64,000 nucleotides of DNA from Alphaproteobacteria bacterium (GCA_012103325.1 WLWY01000003.1:744001-808000); one strand, 5' to 3'. Counted from the stretch's first letter, positions 17,925 through 27,941 are shown. Numbers and translations: made by a program. The notes: a model not told the origin generated them from the letters alone.

Positions 17925-18947
17925 ATGAAGATAAAAACAATCATCGCCGCCGTGGCAACGACCACTGCCATGCTGACGATCGCGGGGGCCGCAAATGCGG
18001 GTATCCTCGATGATGTGAAAAAGAAAGGCTTCCTGCAGTGCGGTGTGAACACCGGACTGACAGGCTTCTCGGCGCCGAACGACAAAGGCAAGTGGGAAGG
18101 CTTCGATGTCGATTTCTGCCGCGCCATGTCGGCCGCGATCTTCGGCAGCCCGGATAAGGTAAAATACACGCCACTAACCTCGAAAGAGCGTTTTACGGCA
18201 CTGCAGTCGGGTGAAATCGATGTCCTGGCGCGAAACACAACCTGGACCTTTACGCGCGACGTCAATCTTGGCCTCGAATTCATCGGCTCGAACTATACCG
18301 ATGGCCAAGGCTTCATGGTCCGCAAGAATCTAGGCGTCAAGAGCGCCAAAGAACTCGACGGCGCATCGGTTTGCATTCAGACCGGTACGACCACCGAGCT
18401 TAACCTTGCCGATTTCTTCCGTTCGAACAGCATGAAATTCAAGTCGGTTGTCTTTGAAAAGGCCGACGAAATCCGCGCTGCATATGACGCCGGCCGCTGC
18501 GACGTCTACACGACGGACCGTTCCGGTCTTGCCGCGCAGCGTTCGCTGCTGAAGAAGCCAGACGATCATGTCGTCCTGCCGGAAGTCGTCTCGAAAGAGC
18601 CGCTTGGCCCGGTCGTCCGTCATGGACAGTCCGAATGGGGCGATGTGGCACGCTGGACGCTCTTCGCACTGATCGTTTCCGAAGAACTCGGTGTCACTTC
18701 GGCGAATGCCGACCAGATGAAGAGTTCCAAGAATCCGGAAGTTCTCCGCCTTCTCGGTGTCGAAGGCAAGATGGGCGAGCAGCTCGGCGTCCGTCAGGGC
18801 TGGGCCTATCAGATCGTCAAGACCGTGGGTAACTACGGCGAGGTCTATGAGCGCCACGTCGGTGTCAATACCCCGCTCAAGCTAGAGCGCGGCATAAACC
18901 AGCAGTGGTCCAAAGGCGGCCTGCTCTACGCACCTCCGTTCCGCTAG
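17925..18947 (+). CDS. aapJ: General L-amino acid ABC transporter, periplasmic binding protein AapJ
   Basis: A 340-residue solute-binding protein with a clear signal peptide (residues 1-25, cleavage after AGAANA). The mature start GILDDVKKKGFLQCGVNTGLTGFSAP and WEGFDVDFCRAMSAAIFG are typical of AapJ/BztA binding proteins, which capture a broad range of L-amino acids, notably glutamate and aspartate, in the periplasm. It is the first gene of aapJQMP, with a 155-base leader. A strong hairpin 13 bases behind its stop probably raises its level relative to the permeases, as is usual for binding proteins. Confidence 0.96.
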   Translation: MKIKTIIAAVATTTAMLTIAGAANAGILDDVKKKGFLQCGVNTGLTGFSAPNDKGKWEGFDVDFCRAMSAAIFGSPDKVKYTPLTSKERFTALQSGEIDVLARNTTWTFTRDVNLGLEFIGSNYTDGQGFMVRKNLGVKSAKELDGASVCIQTGTTTELNLADFFRSNSMKFKSVVFEKADEIRAAYDAGRCDVYTTDRSGLAAQRSLLKKPDDHVVLPEVVSKEPLGPVVRHGQSEWGDVARWTLFALIVSEELGVTSANADQMKSSKNPEVLRLLGVEGKMGEQLGVRQGWAYQIVKTVGNYGEVYERHVGVNTPLKLERGINQQWSKGGLLYAPPFR

Positions 18948-18960
18948 GATAATCGAAACA

Positions 18961-18988
18961 GATCAGCCGGCCATCGCGCCGGCTGATC
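18961..18988 (+). terminator. Strong hairpin behind aapJ (attenuator / mRNA stabiliser)
   Basis: GATCAGCCGGC (18961-18971) and GCCGGCTGATC (18978-18988) form a perfect 11-bp stem with a six-base loop, followed by a short T-containing stretch (GCGTTTTG). It lies between aapJ and aapQ, 80 bases before the aapQ start. With only four T it is probably a partial terminator or 3' stabiliser that gives more binding protein than permease. This is inference from position and structure. Confidence 0.8.
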
Positions 18989-19068
18989 GCGTTTTGACGA
19001 TTTGACGGCTCGGAGTCGCGGTTGAACACGCGACCGCGCTTCCGCCTTCGTCCTAAAAGGAGTGCGAG

Positions 19069-20265
19069 ATGGCGGCCAGTAGCGACGCCCAGGGCGGCAC
19101 ACCACGTGTCAGCCTTTGGAATGATCCCAAAAAGCGCGCGTTGATCTATCAGGCGATTGTCGTCTTGATGATCGTTAGCTTCGCCGCGTATATGATCAAC
19201 AACACAGCAGACAACCTTGAAAAACGTGGCATTGCGTCCGGTTTCGGGTTCCTCTATTCGCCGGCAGGTTTCGATGTCGGCATGTCCCCCTTCCTGACCT
19301 ACGATGCCTCCAAAGCGACGCACGGCACCGTCCTTATCGTCGGCATCCTGAACACCCTTCTTGTCGCGGTTACCGGCATCTTTATAGCGACGATCGTTGG
19401 TTTCGTTGTCGGTGTTCTCAGGCTATCCCCCAATTGGCTGGTCTCGCGGATGGCGTATTGCTACGTCGAAACGCTGCGAAACATTCCACTCTTGCTGCAG
19501 CTTCTGTTTTGGTACTTCGCGGTACTGGGAACGTTGCCGAGCAAGCGCGACAGTATCAGCATGTTCGATACGTTCTTCCTGAACATCGAAGGGCTGTTCG
19601 GTCCCCTGCCCGTCCCGCAGGACGGTTTCTGGATGATCCTTGTCGCCATCGCGATCGCTTTCGTCGCCAGTTTCTTTATCAAACGCTGGGCACAGAAACG
19701 CCAGGATGAAATAGGGCAGCCATTCCCCGTCTTTATGGTTACGGTCGGCCTGCTAATCGTTCTTCCGCTTATTGCCGCTGTCATTGCTGGCTTCCCACTG
19801 GAGTTCGAGCATCCACAACAAAATCGGTTCGGGTTACGCGGCGGCATGATTATCCTGCCGGAATTCGCGGCACTCGTGCTTGGATTGAGCCTTTATACGG
19901 CTGCCTTCATTGCAGAGATCGTTCGCGCCGGCATTCAGGCAATCAGCCATGGCCAAACGGAGGCTGCCTATGCGCTTGGCGTCCGGCCGACGATCACGAT
20001 GCGGCTCGTCGTTATTCCGCAAGCGCTGCGGGTCATCGTGCCACCGCTGACTAGCCAATATCTGAACCTGACAAAGAACTCCTCCCTCGCAGTCGCAATC
20101 GGCGGCGCGGAAATTGTTGCGATCTTCGCTGGCACCTCGCTCAATCAGGCGGGTCAGGCGATCGAGATCATTGCCATAACCATGGGCTTCTACCTGACGG
20201 TCAGTCTGCTGATCTCCATGTTCATGAACTGGTACAACCGCAGAATCGCGCTGGTGGAGAGATAG
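19069..20265 (+). CDS. aapQ: General L-amino acid ABC transporter permease AapQ
   Basis: A 398-residue inner-membrane permease of the His/Glu/Gln/Arg/opine family, longer than usual as is typical of AapQ because of an extended loop between early helices. The first helix is about residues 24-44. The EAA loop that docks with the ATPase is TEAAYALGVRPTITMRLVVIPQA, here naming its key residues EAA and the following G. AAAAGGAG sits just before ATG 19069. It pairs with AapM, whose gene begins four bases after its stop. Confidence 0.95.
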   Translation: MAASSDAQGGTPRVSLWNDPKKRALIYQAIVVLMIVSFAAYMINNTADNLEKRGIASGFGFLYSPAGFDVGMSPFLTYDASKATHGTVLIVGILNTLLVAVTGIFIATIVGFVVGVLRLSPNWLVSRMAYCYVETLRNIPLLLQLLFWYFAVLGTLPSKRDSISMFDTFFLNIEGLFGPLPVPQDGFWMILVAIAIAFVASFFIKRWAQKRQDEIGQPFPVFMVTVGLLIVLPLIAAVIAGFPLEFEHPQQNRFGLRGGMIILPEFAALVLGLSLYTAAFIAEIVRAGIQAISHGQTEAAYALGVRPTITMRLVVIPQALRVIVPPLTSQYLNLTKNSSLAVAIGGAEIVAIFAGTSLNQAGQAIEIIAITMGFYLTVSLLISMFMNWYNRRIALVER

Positions 20266-20268
20266 GTC

Positions 20269-21378
20269 ATGGCAGACATTTCCTTTGTAAGGACCGAATC
20301 TCACCCTGATCTGCCACCGCCGAAGAGCGAAACCGGCATTCTTGCCTGGTTGCGGCAGAACTTGTTTTCGGGCTGGCTGAATACGCTGCTCACACTGTCG
20401 GCAATTTATCTGCTGTATAAAATCCTGCCTCCGTTCTTGGACTGGGCGATCTTCAGCGCAGATTTGAGCGGCAAGACGTATGAGGACTGCACGAGCGGCG
20501 GCGCCTGCTGGGCGATGATCCGCGTTCGCTTCGATCAGTTCATGTACGGATTTTACCCGGAGGCGGAGCGCTGGCGGGTCAATCTCGGCTTCCTCCTGCT
20601 TTTCGGCACTGGCATTCCCCTGTTGATCGAAGGCGTTCCCGGCAAGAAGTACCTCGCCATTTTTGTGTTCCTTCTGTTCCCGCCAATCGCGTTTGTGCTG
20701 TTTTACGGCGGCTTGGGTCTCCCTGTCGTCGATACGGCTCAATGGGGCGGATTGATGCTGACGATGGTTTTGGCGACCGTCACCATCATCGTCTCGTTAC
20801 CGCTGGGTATCGTCTTCGCCCTGGGACGAAGATCGAACATGCCGATCGTCCGCATGGTTTGCATCTGCTTCATCGAATTGTGGCGCGGTGTCCCGCTGAT
20901 CACGGTGCTGTTCATGGGCTCGGTCATGTTGCCGCTATTCCTGCCGCCGGGCACGAATTTCGATAAAATCCTGCGGACCCTAATCGTCATGGCCTTCTTT
21001 GCCGCCGCGTATATGGCGGAGGTTGTCCGGGGCGGCCTGCAGGCGATCCCCAAGGGACAGTTCGAAGCGGCGCAGGCTATGGGCCTAAGCTACTGGAAAC
21101 TGATGGGCCTTATCGTTCTTCCGCAAGCGTTGAAGATCGTCATTCCCGGCATCGTCAATACCTTCATCGGCCTGTTCAAGGACACGACCCTGGTGCTGGT
21201 TATCGGCCTGTTCGATTTCCTCAGCATCATTCAAGCGGCAACGACCCATAAGAACTGGCTTGGCACGTCGACCGAAGGTTATGTCTTTGCGGCCTGTATA
21301 TACTTCATATTCTGCTTCGGTATGTCCCGGTACAGAATCACGCTGGAACGTCGGCTCGACACCGGTCATCGAAATTAG
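20269..21378 (+). CDS. aapM: General L-amino acid ABC transporter permease AapM
   Basis: A 369-residue permease and partner of AapQ. About eight hydrophobic helices are visible, and the EAA loop is [20 protein letters not shown] followed by [10 protein letters not shown]. The four-base gap from aapQ implies translational coupling. The heterodimer forms the membrane channel through which amino acids delivered by AapJ enter the cytoplasm. The C-terminus ends shortly before aapP, whose ATG is 12 bases downstream. Confidence 0.95.
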   Translation: MADISFVRTESHPDLPPPKSETGILAWLRQNLFSGWLNTLLTLSAIYLLYKILPPFLDWAIFSADLSGKTYEDCTSGGACWAMIRVRFDQFMYGFYPEAERWRVNLGFLLLFGTGIPLLIEGVPGKKYLAIFVFLLFPPIAFVLFYGGLGLPVVDTAQWGGLMLTMVLATVTIIVSLPLGIVFALGRRSNMPIVRMVCICFIELWRGVPLITVLFMGSVMLPLFLPPGTNFDKILRTLIVMAFFAAAYMAEVVRGGLQAIPKGQFEAAQAMGLSYWKLMGLIVLPQALKIVIPGIVNTFIGLFKDTTLVLVIGLFDFLSIIQAATTHKNWLGTSTEGYVFAACIYFIFCFGMSRYRITLERRLDTGHRN

Positions 21379-21389
21379 AGGGATACATC

Positions 21390-22169
21390 ATGGCAAACCT
21401 CGACACGGCACAAGGCACGATGGAGGTCAGCGACGAAGTCGCGATCCAAATCATCGGCATGCACAAATGGTACGGCGACTTCCATGTCCTGAAGGACATC
21501 GATATGACGGTCTACCGCGGCGAACGGATCGTTATTTGCGGCCCGTCCGGATCGGGAAAGTCAACCTTGATCCGCTGTATCAATCGGCTGGAAGAGCACC
21601 AGCAGGGACAGATCATCGTCGACAACATCGAGCTAACCGGCGATTTGAAGGGCATCGATGCGATCCGGCGTGAAGTCGGCATGGTGTTCCAGCATTTCAA
21701 CCTGTTCCCGCATCTGACGATCCTGGAGAACCTCACCTTGGCGCCGATCTGGGTCCGCAAGACGCCCAAGGCCGAAGCCGAAGAAGCGGCGATGCACTAT
21801 CTGGAGCGGGTCAAGATTCCGGAACAGGCCGACAAGTATCCCGGGCAGCTTTCCGGCGGCCAACAGCAGCGCGTCGCCATTGCCCGGTCGCTTTGCATGA
21901 ACCCCAGGATTATGCTGTTCGACGAACCGACATCGGCGCTCGATCCGGAAATGATTTCCGAGGTGCTGGACGTAATGGTCGGGCTTGCCGAGACCGGCAT
22001 GACCATGCTCTGCGTGACGCATGAAATGGGTTTCGCGCGAAAGGTCGCCAACCGCGTGATCTTCATGGACGAGGGCGAGATCATCGAGCAGAATGAACCG
22101 GAAGAGTTCTTCAACAATCCGAAATCGGACAGGACGAAACTCTTCCTCAGCCAGATCCTGTCGCATTGA
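21390..22169 (+). CDS. aapP: General L-amino acid ABC transporter ATPase AapP
   Basis: A 259-residue ABC ATPase powering the transporter. Walker A is GPSGSGKST (51-59), the signature LSGGQQQ is at 154-160 and Walker B LFDEP at 176-180 continues into TSALDPE; the switch histidine is in CVTHEMGFA. The N-terminus is slightly longer than in generic GlnQ proteins, as usual for AapP. Its stop codon overlaps the TTG start of the following reductase gene by four bases, so that gene is probably translated together with the transporter. Confidence 0.96.
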   Translation: MANLDTAQGTMEVSDEVAIQIIGMHKWYGDFHVLKDIDMTVYRGERIVICGPSGSGKSTLIRCINRLEEHQQGQIIVDNIELTGDLKGIDAIRREVGMVFQHFNLFPHLTILENLTLAPIWVRKTPKAEAEEAAMHYLERVKIPEQADKYPGQLSGGQQQRVAIARSLCMNPRIMLFDEPTSALDPEMISEVLDVMVGLAETGMTMLCVTHEMGFARKVANRVIFMDEGEIIEQNEPEEFFNNPKSDRTKLFLSQILSH

Positions 22170-23152
22170 GGGTCTGCATTGTTGGCGCCGGTGCGGTTGG
22201 CTGTGTGCTGGCCGCGCGTCTGGCGCGTGCTGGGTGCGACGTCTCGATGGTCGCCCGTGGCGACACCTTGCGGGCAATTCAGGAGCGTGGCCTGCGGCTG
22301 ATCGACCGCAAGGGCGAATTCAGCTACGACATCCCCGTAACCGATAACGCGGCAGACCTCGGGACCCAGGACCACGTCATTGTGGCCACCAAGGCGCATA
22401 CCATCGCCGCAGCGCTCGGTGCCGTTACGCCGCTGCTCGGAACGGACACCGCGGTCGCAAGCGCCGTGAACGGCATTCCCTGGTGGTATTTCCACAAACT
22501 GGACGGCAATTATCCAAGCCCACACCTCGATAGCGTCGACCCCGGGGGTACGGTGTGGAAGGCAATAGGCCCAGAACGCGCACTCGGTTGCGTCGTCTAC
22601 ATCGCCGCCGCAATGCGCGAGCCCGGTACGGTCTACCATTCGTTTGGCATTCAGTTCGTGCTGGGTGAACCCAACAACACTACCAGTCCCAGGGTCACCG
22701 CCCTGTCGGAAGCACTTATCGCCGGCGGACTTCACGCACCGATATCTAACGATATCCGCGCGGCTGTTTGGGCGAAGCTATGGGGCAATCTGAATGCCAA
22801 TCCGGTCAGCGCCCTCACCAGCGCATCGATCGGCGAGATGCTGGATGATCCAGTCATTCGGGAAATCCTAATAGACATTGCCCGGGAAGGCTTCGAAGTC
22901 GCCACCGCGATGGGCGTTCCATTGGAAGGCGACCCGGCGGCACGGGTCAAGGAAATGGACGGTCTCGGCGCCTTTCGTACATCGATGCTTCAGGACATGG
23001 ACGCTGGCAAGGCAATCGAACTTGATCCGATTGTAGGATCGGTTGCAGAACTTGGGCGCTTGGTCGGCGTAGCGACGCCAACGATCGATACGATTTACGC
23101 TCTCACCCGCAAACGCGCTGCGCTAGAAGGCAAATACATTTCGCCAACTTGA
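22166..23152 (+). CDS. Ketopantoate reductase (PanE/ApbA) family protein
   Basis: A 328-residue NADP-dependent reductase with an N-terminal Rossmann domain ([18 protein letters not shown], residues 6-23) and the C-terminal helical domain ([18 protein letters not shown] near 205-222, then a conserved region ending [12 protein letters not shown]). The family reduces 2-dehydropantoate to pantoate, but many paralogues act on other 2-keto acids. The start is TTG 22166, overlapping the aapP stop as TTGA; no later start would keep the dinucleotide motif. Coupling to an amino-acid importer suggests a keto acid derived from an imported amino acid as substrate, which is inference. Confidence 0.88.
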   Translation: MRVCIVGAGAVGCVLAARLARAGCDVSMVARGDTLRAIQERGLRLIDRKGEFSYDIPVTDNAADLGTQDHVIVATKAHTIAAALGAVTPLLGTDTAVASAVNGIPWWYFHKLDGNYPSPHLDSVDPGGTVWKAIGPERALGCVVYIAAAMREPGTVYHSFGIQFVLGEPNNTTSPRVTALSEALIAGGLHAPISNDIRAAVWAKLWGNLNANPVSALTSASIGEMLDDPVIREILIDIAREGFEVATAMGVPLEGDPAARVKEMDGLGAFRTSMLQDMDAGKAIELDPIVGSVAELGRLVGVATPTIDTIYALTRKRAALEGKYISPT

Positions 23153-23171
23153 TATATGCGAGGCGTCAAGC

Positions 23172-23744
23172 GTGTCGGAAAAATCGTCCGTCCTGATTGA
23201 CCTTATCTTAAATGAGCCGTGGCGGCGCAACGTTTTGGAAGCCGTTGCCGCGTTGCACCTTAACGATTGCTGGATCGGCGCGGGCTTTCTGCGCACCCCT
23301 TTGTGGGACCTGTTGCACAATTATCAAACGCCGACACCGATTGCCGATATCGATGTCATCTATTTCAATTCCACTAATGTCGAAACCGATACGGAACTCG
23401 AACTCGAACGCCGATTGGCGCAATCCGGGCCCGACCTGCCTTGGCCCGAAACTTACTGGTCGGTACGCAATCAAGCGCGGATGCATCTGCTAAACGGCGA
23501 TCCGCCCTACAGCGATACAAGCGACGCCATCGCGCATTGGCCCGAAACGCCAACGGCGGTCGCAATTCGCTTGAACGAGGCCGGAACGCCGGAACTACTG
23601 GCACCGTTCGGTCTGGACGACCTCTTCGCATTGACTGTACGCCCAACGCCCCATGCCAAAGCGCATAAAATGCCGGTATTCCGCGAACGGGTCAGCCGCA
23701 AGAACTGGCAGACCAAATGGCCGAAACTGACGGTCGTCCTCTAA
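23172..23744 (+). CDS. Nucleotidyltransferase-like protein (DUF925 / NTP_transf_6)
   Basis: A 190-residue cytosolic protein with the DUF925 pattern: LNDCWIGAGFLRTPLWDLLH near the N-terminus, the acidic IADIDVIYFN where the two aspartates correspond to a nucleotidyltransferase metal site, WSVRNQARMHL, and the C-terminal RVSRKNWQTKWPKL. The biochemical role of the family is not established. The start GTG 23172 is 19 bases after the preceding reductase, so it may be the last gene of the aap-reductase transcript. It is convergent with the SRAP gene 28 bases away. Confidence 0.85.
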   Translation: MSEKSSVLIDLILNEPWRRNVLEAVAALHLNDCWIGAGFLRTPLWDLLHNYQTPTPIADIDVIYFNSTNVETDTELELERRLAQSGPDLPWPETYWSVRNQARMHLLNGDPPYSDTSDAIAHWPETPTAVAIRLNEAGTPELLAPFGLDDLFALTVRPTPHAKAHKMPVFRERVSRKNWQTKWPKLTVVL

Positions 23745-23772
23745 CGGCAAATGGGCTCAGCACCTTTGCGGC

Positions 23773-24453
23773 CTAGAGCAGATCGAGCTGTGTCGCGACC
23801 TTTACCGGCACCGTTTCCGTCCACAGGGATGCGTCGTCGTTCGCGACCTTGTTGACGGCGGTACTGATCGGGTAGGCACGCAACGCGTCCGCATAGGGCC
23901 GCAAGCACGCAACCAGCGGTGCCGCCAACCAGTCGCCATAGCACTCGGGCGGCAGGATTACCGGCATGCGGTGATGGATGCCTGCGACCTGCTCGTTGGC
24001 ATCCGTCGTGATGATCGAACAGCTCTCAAGCATCTCGCCTTGCGCGCTCCGCCACTGCTCCCAAATGCCAGCGAAAGCGAATAGCGCATTGTCCGGCAGA
24101 GATATGCGATAGGGCTGCTTTACGCCATTTTCGGATTTCCACTCGTAGAACCCGTCCGATGGAATGAGACACCGCCGCTGACGAAACGCATCGCGAAAGG
24201 ACGGTTTTTCACCAACGGTTTCCGCCCGCGCGTTTATCAGCGGTGCACTGCCGCCGATCTCCTTGGCCCAGGACGGCACCAGACCCCAGCGCATCATGGC
24301 GAACCTACGCTTACCATCCTCGTCATCGCGGACAACAGGCACATCCTGTGTCGGCGCGATGTTGTAGCGCACACCAAGATTGGGCAATTCGTCGAACCCG
24401 AACAATGCCCGGATCGCCTCGACCGGGCTGGTCAGGCTATAGCGCCCGCACAT
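23773..24453 (-). CDS. SOS response-associated peptidase (YedK/HMCES, SRAP family)
   Basis: A 226-residue protein with all known SRAP active-site features: Cys2 directly after the initiator (MCGRYSLT), NARAET near residue 74, the GFYEW glutamate and the HHRMP histidine. YedK and HMCES bind single-stranded DNA and form a covalent thiazolidine link from Cys2 to abasic sites, protecting them. The NIAPTQ and MRWGLVPSWAK segments are also diagnostic. It lies three bases behind cysK on the same strand, with which it is probably co-transcribed, although the link is not obviously functional. Its own SOS box was not seen. Confidence 0.95.
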   Translation of the reverse strand: MCGRYSLTSPVEAIRALFGFDELPNLGVRYNIAPTQDVPVVRDDEDGKRRFAMMRWGLVPSWAKEIGGSAPLINARAETVGEKPSFRDAFRQRRCLIPSDGFYEWKSENGVKQPYRISLPDNALFAFAGIWEQWRSAQGEMLESCSIITTDANEQVAGIHHRMPVILPPECYGDWLAAPLVACLRPYADALRAYPISTAVNKVANDDASLWTETVPVKVATQLDLL

Positions 24454-24456
24454 GTC

Positions 24457-25446
24457 CTAAACGTCGAGACCGTCGAACAGCGGTGTTGTCATATAGCGCT
24501 CGGCGAACGACGGCAGCACAGTCACGACCGTCTTGCCCGTCATATCGTCGCGCGCGGCGACGCGCAATGCGGCTGCAGCCATGGCACCTGAAGAAATGCC
24601 GCCCGGTATTGCCTCCAGCAGGGCGAGTTGTTTCGTGGTTTCCAGGGCTTCCTCGTTGCTCACCGCGAGGATCTCGTCAACGATCTCGGTATCGAGCGTG
24701 TCGGGTATAAAGCCCGCGCCGATACCCTGGATCATGTGCGGCGAATGTTCGCCGCCGGCTATCACTTGACTGTTCTCCGGCTCGACCACAATCAGCTTCG
24801 CGTCCGGCTTTTTCTCTTTGAGAAAATGCCCAACACCCGTCGCCGTACCACCGGTGCCGACACCCGAGACGAAGACATCGACTTTGCCATCCGTATCGCG
24901 CCAGATTTCCGGGCCGGTCGTGTGGTAATGCACCGCCGGGTTCGCGGGGTTGCCGAACTGCCACGGCATAATCGCGCCCTCGATGCTGTCGACCAGCTCC
25001 TGCGCTTTGTCGATCGAGGCCTTAATGCCCTTCTCTTTTGGGGTCAGGTGAAGTTCCGCGCCGAGATAGACGAGCATCTTGCGCCGCTCAATGGAGAAGC
25101 TGTCCGGCATCGTCAGGATACAGCGATAGCCCTTCGCCGCACATACGAACGCTAGCGCGATGCCCGTATTACCGGACGTCGGCTCCACGATTGTCGAACC
25201 GGGGCCAATCTTGCCGTCGCGCTCCAGCGCCTCGATCATGGCGACGCCGATACGATCCTTCACGCTGGCCAGCGGGTTGAAGAATTCGAGCTTCACCAGT
25301 ACGTCGGCCTTTGCGCCGCGCTCCTCGGCGAGCCGGTTCAGCCGCACCATCGGCGTGTTGGCAAAGGTCTCCATGATGTTGTTGTAGACGCGACCGCGCC
25401 CCGGAGCGTCGAGTTTCAGACTGCTTTTTTCAAATGGACTCTGCAT
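24457..25446 (-). CDS. cysK: Cysteine synthase (O-acetylserine sulfhydrylase)
   Basis: A 329-residue PLP enzyme making cysteine from O-acetylserine and sulfide. The PLP lysine is K63 in LASVKDRIG; TSGNTGI binds the substrate carboxylate, GTGGT (in SGVGTGGTATG) holds the phosphate and GISSGA is present near the C-terminus. GGAGG nine bases before ATG 25446 supports this start, which gives about 20 residues ahead of the usual beginning; METFANT at residue 25 is the alternative. Length and motifs fit CysK better than cystathionine beta-synthase. The SRAP gene follows three bases later. Confidence 0.93.
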   Translation of the reverse strand: MQSPFEKSSLKLDAPGRGRVYNNIMETFANTPMVRLNRLAEERGAKADVLVKLEFFNPLASVKDRIGVAMIEALERDGKIGPGSTIVEPTSGNTGIALAFVCAAKGYRCILTMPDSFSIERRKMLVYLGAELHLTPKEKGIKASIDKAQELVDSIEGAIMPWQFGNPANPAVHYHTTGPEIWRDTDGKVDVFVSGVGTGGTATGVGHFLKEKKPDAKLIVVEPENSQVIAGGEHSPHMIQGIGAGFIPDTLDTEIVDEILAVSNEEALETTKQLALLEAIPGGISSGAMAAAALRVAARDDMTGKTVVTVLPSFAERYMTTPLFDGLDV

Positions 25447-25542
25447 TGCTGCGGCCCTCCGTTTGGCGGGAGAATGTTACGTTGCCGCTATCATATGGCG
25501 CGGCAGTGGGGACGCCAGAAAATTCGCGGGGGTGGCGGCCGA

Positions 25543-26535
25543 TCAACCCAAATAGAAGGGCCGGCCGGCGTCACGGACCCACAAGCGGACGAGATGGCGT
25601 CGCTGCTCTGGCTCCGGCCAGTCGGTAAAGGCTGTGCGCCGGTGGCCTAGGCGGCGATTGTCGACAATCTGGATCTGCCCCGGTTCGAACATGAACTCGC
25701 GCCGCGCGCCAGGCTCGCTAATAATTTCCCTCAGCGCATCGATCGCATCACTGCCCTTGGCATCGATCGAGCCGCCGCGCATCTCGTAGCCGACCCGGGA
25801 CAACCGGTCGGAAAATCGGGTTCGCAGAGTCGTGCCGTCATATTCAAAGATCGGATAGTCGCTAACCCGATCGTCGTCTGGCGCGTGTTCCATCTGGCGG
25901 TCGAAACAGAACGGTTCGTACAGCCGTTCCAGAAGATCGGGATGCCGTTCCAGCATCTTATTGTGCGCAGTCTGAAAACTGACGACGCCGTTGACGCCGC
26001 CTTCCTTCGCCGTCTGCAAGCAGAACAGCGCGACATAATCCGGCGGCAGATTGAACGCGTTATCGTTATGATATTCCTGCCCGGCATTGGTGACGGACGA
26101 ACGCACGCCGCTGGCATCGATCAGCGCCTTGCCCGTGTCGCGGACGTCATAGACCATCAACCCGTCCCACTTCTGCGCGACAGTCTGACCGACCATCCGG
26201 GTCAGCAGCCAGTACAGCGCCGTCGCGGACTCCCGGCTGATGTCATCGAGTGGCAGCCGGTCTATGACGGCAAACCCAGCGCCGCTCTTTAACATCGCCC
26301 TCACCTCACCCATCATCGTGCGGCATGCCGGCATGTCGAAATCTGATGGCCGCAGCGACAGAATGGGCAGCGGATTGGCCTCTACGAACGCTGCAATGGC
26401 CAGCATCTCCTCCCGACACGCGTCCGTAACACGGATTAGCCCGGCGTCGGCAGGCAAGCTGTCGCTGGTCCACGCAATCGGACCGTTATCGATTTCTCGC
26501 AGCATTAACGGGCCGCTCGCTTCGTTTGACGCCAT
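25543..26535 (-). CDS. TauD/TfdA-like Fe(II)/2-oxoglutarate dioxygenase
   Basis: A 330-residue oxygenase of the TauD superfamily. The iron ligands are H156-x-D158 in QEYHNDNAFNL and a distal histidine in DNRRLGHRRTAF, with RHLVRLWV supplying the arginine for 2-oxoglutarate. The long N-terminal part (PLPILSLRPSDFDMP, GAGFAVIDRLPLDD) resembles the gamma-butyrobetaine/TauD branch. Start ATG 26535 is chosen because GGAG lies eight bases before it; a longer in-frame extension exists to 26598. Substrate unknown. It follows the aminotransferase by 74 bases on the same strand. Confidence 0.88.
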   Translation of the reverse strand: MASNEASGPLMLREIDNGPIAWTSDSLPADAGLIRVTDACREEMLAIAAFVEANPLPILSLRPSDFDMPACRTMMGEVRAMLKSGAGFAVIDRLPLDDISRESATALYWLLTRMVGQTVAQKWDGLMVYDVRDTGKALIDASGVRSSVTNAGQEYHNDNAFNLPPDYVALFCLQTAKEGGVNGVVSFQTAHNKMLERHPDLLERLYEPFCFDRQMEHAPDDDRVSDYPIFEYDGTTLRTRFSDRLSRVGYEMRGGSIDAKGSDAIDALREIISEPGARREFMFEPGQIQIVDNRRLGHRRTAFTDWPEPEQRRHLVRLWVRDAGRPFYLG

Positions 26536-26609
26536 CGAATGATCTCCGAAGTTTTGGCTTTCTGTCCAATATTCACCCAAGCCGTCCTTGTGGGTCAATG
26601 GATCGGTAT

Positions 26610-27884
26610 CTACGCAGCGGCCTTTAGCTTCCTAAGGCTGACCACATCCACGCAGGCACAAAACACTTCCATCGCCCGTTCGAGTTCCTCGATGGGTGGC
26701 AGGGTCGGGGCAATCCGCAGGTTGCGGTCGCGCGGATCGCGGCCATAGGGGAAAGTCGCGCCGGCCGGAGTTAGGGTCACGCCCGCCTCTCCCGCGAGGC
26801 GCACGACTTCCGCGGCGCAACCGTCCAGCAGGTCGACGTTGAAGAAGTAGCCGCCGAGCGGCTTGTTCCATGTCGCCATGTTTTTGCCACCGAGATTGCG
26901 TGTCAGCGCGTCGTCCACCACGGCAAATTTGGGCGCGATGATGGTCGCATGCTTCTCCATATGGACGGCCATACCGTCGAGGTCGCCGAAGAAACGCACA
27001 TGGCGCATCTGATTGAGCTTGTCGGGCCCGATTGTCTGGAAAGACATCTTGTGCGCCACGTCGGCGATATTCGCGTCCGATCCGGCCAGCGACGCGAGAC
27101 CTGTGCCGGGGTGAACGATCTTCGACGTCGACGCGAACATATAGGGGCGATCGGGATGACCCGTCGCTGTACAGGCCTCGAGGATATTCATGACCTGTAG
27201 TCGAACATCGGTCAGGTGATGCATCGTGTAGGCGTCGTCCCAGAAGATACGAAAATCGGCTGCTGCCGTTTTCATCGCCGCCAAGCGCTCGACCACCGCG
27301 TCGGAATAGATCGCACCGGTCGGGTTGGAATATTTCGGCACGCACCAGATGCCCTTGATCGCGGGATCGCCGGCGACCAGCGCCTCCACCGTATCCATGT
27401 CGGGACCGTCGTCGCGCATATCGACATTGATCATCTCGATGCCCAGCCGTTCGCAAATTGCAAAATGCCGGTCATAGCCGGGCACGGGGCAGAGAAACTT
27501 GGCGTCCTTGCCCCAAGGCGCAGAACCACCCGGCACCCCCCAAAGGACAGCGCCGACCATAGTGTCGTGCATCAGGGCGAGACTGGAATTGCCGCCAGCG
27601 ATGACCTGCTTCGCCGGCACGCCCATATAGGCCCCCAGGAGCACCTTGGCCTCCGGAATGCCGGTACCGAAACCATAGTTGCGGTAATCGTCGCCGTCCG
27701 CGTTGACGCAGTCCTCGGCGCTCAGAACGGTCAGAATCTCATTGCTCAAATCGAGCTGTTCGCGCGACGGTTTGCCCCGCGTCATATCGATCCGGTAATT
27801 GCGCCCTCTCAAATCGGCAAGGCGCGCCTGCGTCCTCCCCTCCGCATCTGCGAGCGACTCGCCCGCCGGCATCTTCGCTTCCAT
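26610..27884 (-). CDS. Class Ic aminotransferase (aspartate aminotransferase-like, PF12897 type)
   Basis: A 424-residue PLP enzyme. The PLP lysine lies in FASTSKIVHPGTGLASLAG; NPTGAIYSD and DDAYTMHHL provide the conserved Asn and Asp/Tyr contacts. The N-terminal TRGKPSREQLDLSNEIL and the GGNSSLALMHD segment distinguish the class Ic group, shown elsewhere to act as aspartate aminotransferase, from classical AspC. It moves an amino group between an amino acid and a keto acid in the cytosol. It is followed by the TauD-like oxygenase and preceded by the small HTH gene, 57 bases upstream. Confidence 0.9.
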   Translation of the reverse strand: MEAKMPAGESLADAEGRTQARLADLRGRNYRIDMTRGKPSREQLDLSNEILTVLSAEDCVNADGDDYRNYGFGTGIPEAKVLLGAYMGVPAKQVIAGGNSSLALMHDTMVGAVLWGVPGGSAPWGKDAKFLCPVPGYDRHFAICERLGIEMINVDMRDDGPDMDTVEALVAGDPAIKGIWCVPKYSNPTGAIYSDAVVERLAAMKTAAADFRIFWDDAYTMHHLTDVRLQVMNILEACTATGHPDRPYMFASTSKIVHPGTGLASLAGSDANIADVAHKMSFQTIGPDKLNQMRHVRFFGDLDGMAVHMEKHATIIAPKFAVVDDALTRNLGGKNMATWNKPLGGYFFNVDLLDGCAAEVVRLAGEAGVTLTPAGATFPYGRDPRDRNLRIAPTLPPIEELERAMEVFCACVDVVSLRKLKAAA

Positions 27885-27941
27885 GATCCGTGTCCCAATA
27901 CGCCGCGCCGCGCGCTTAATAGGTCGGTTTTCTGGTCGGTT

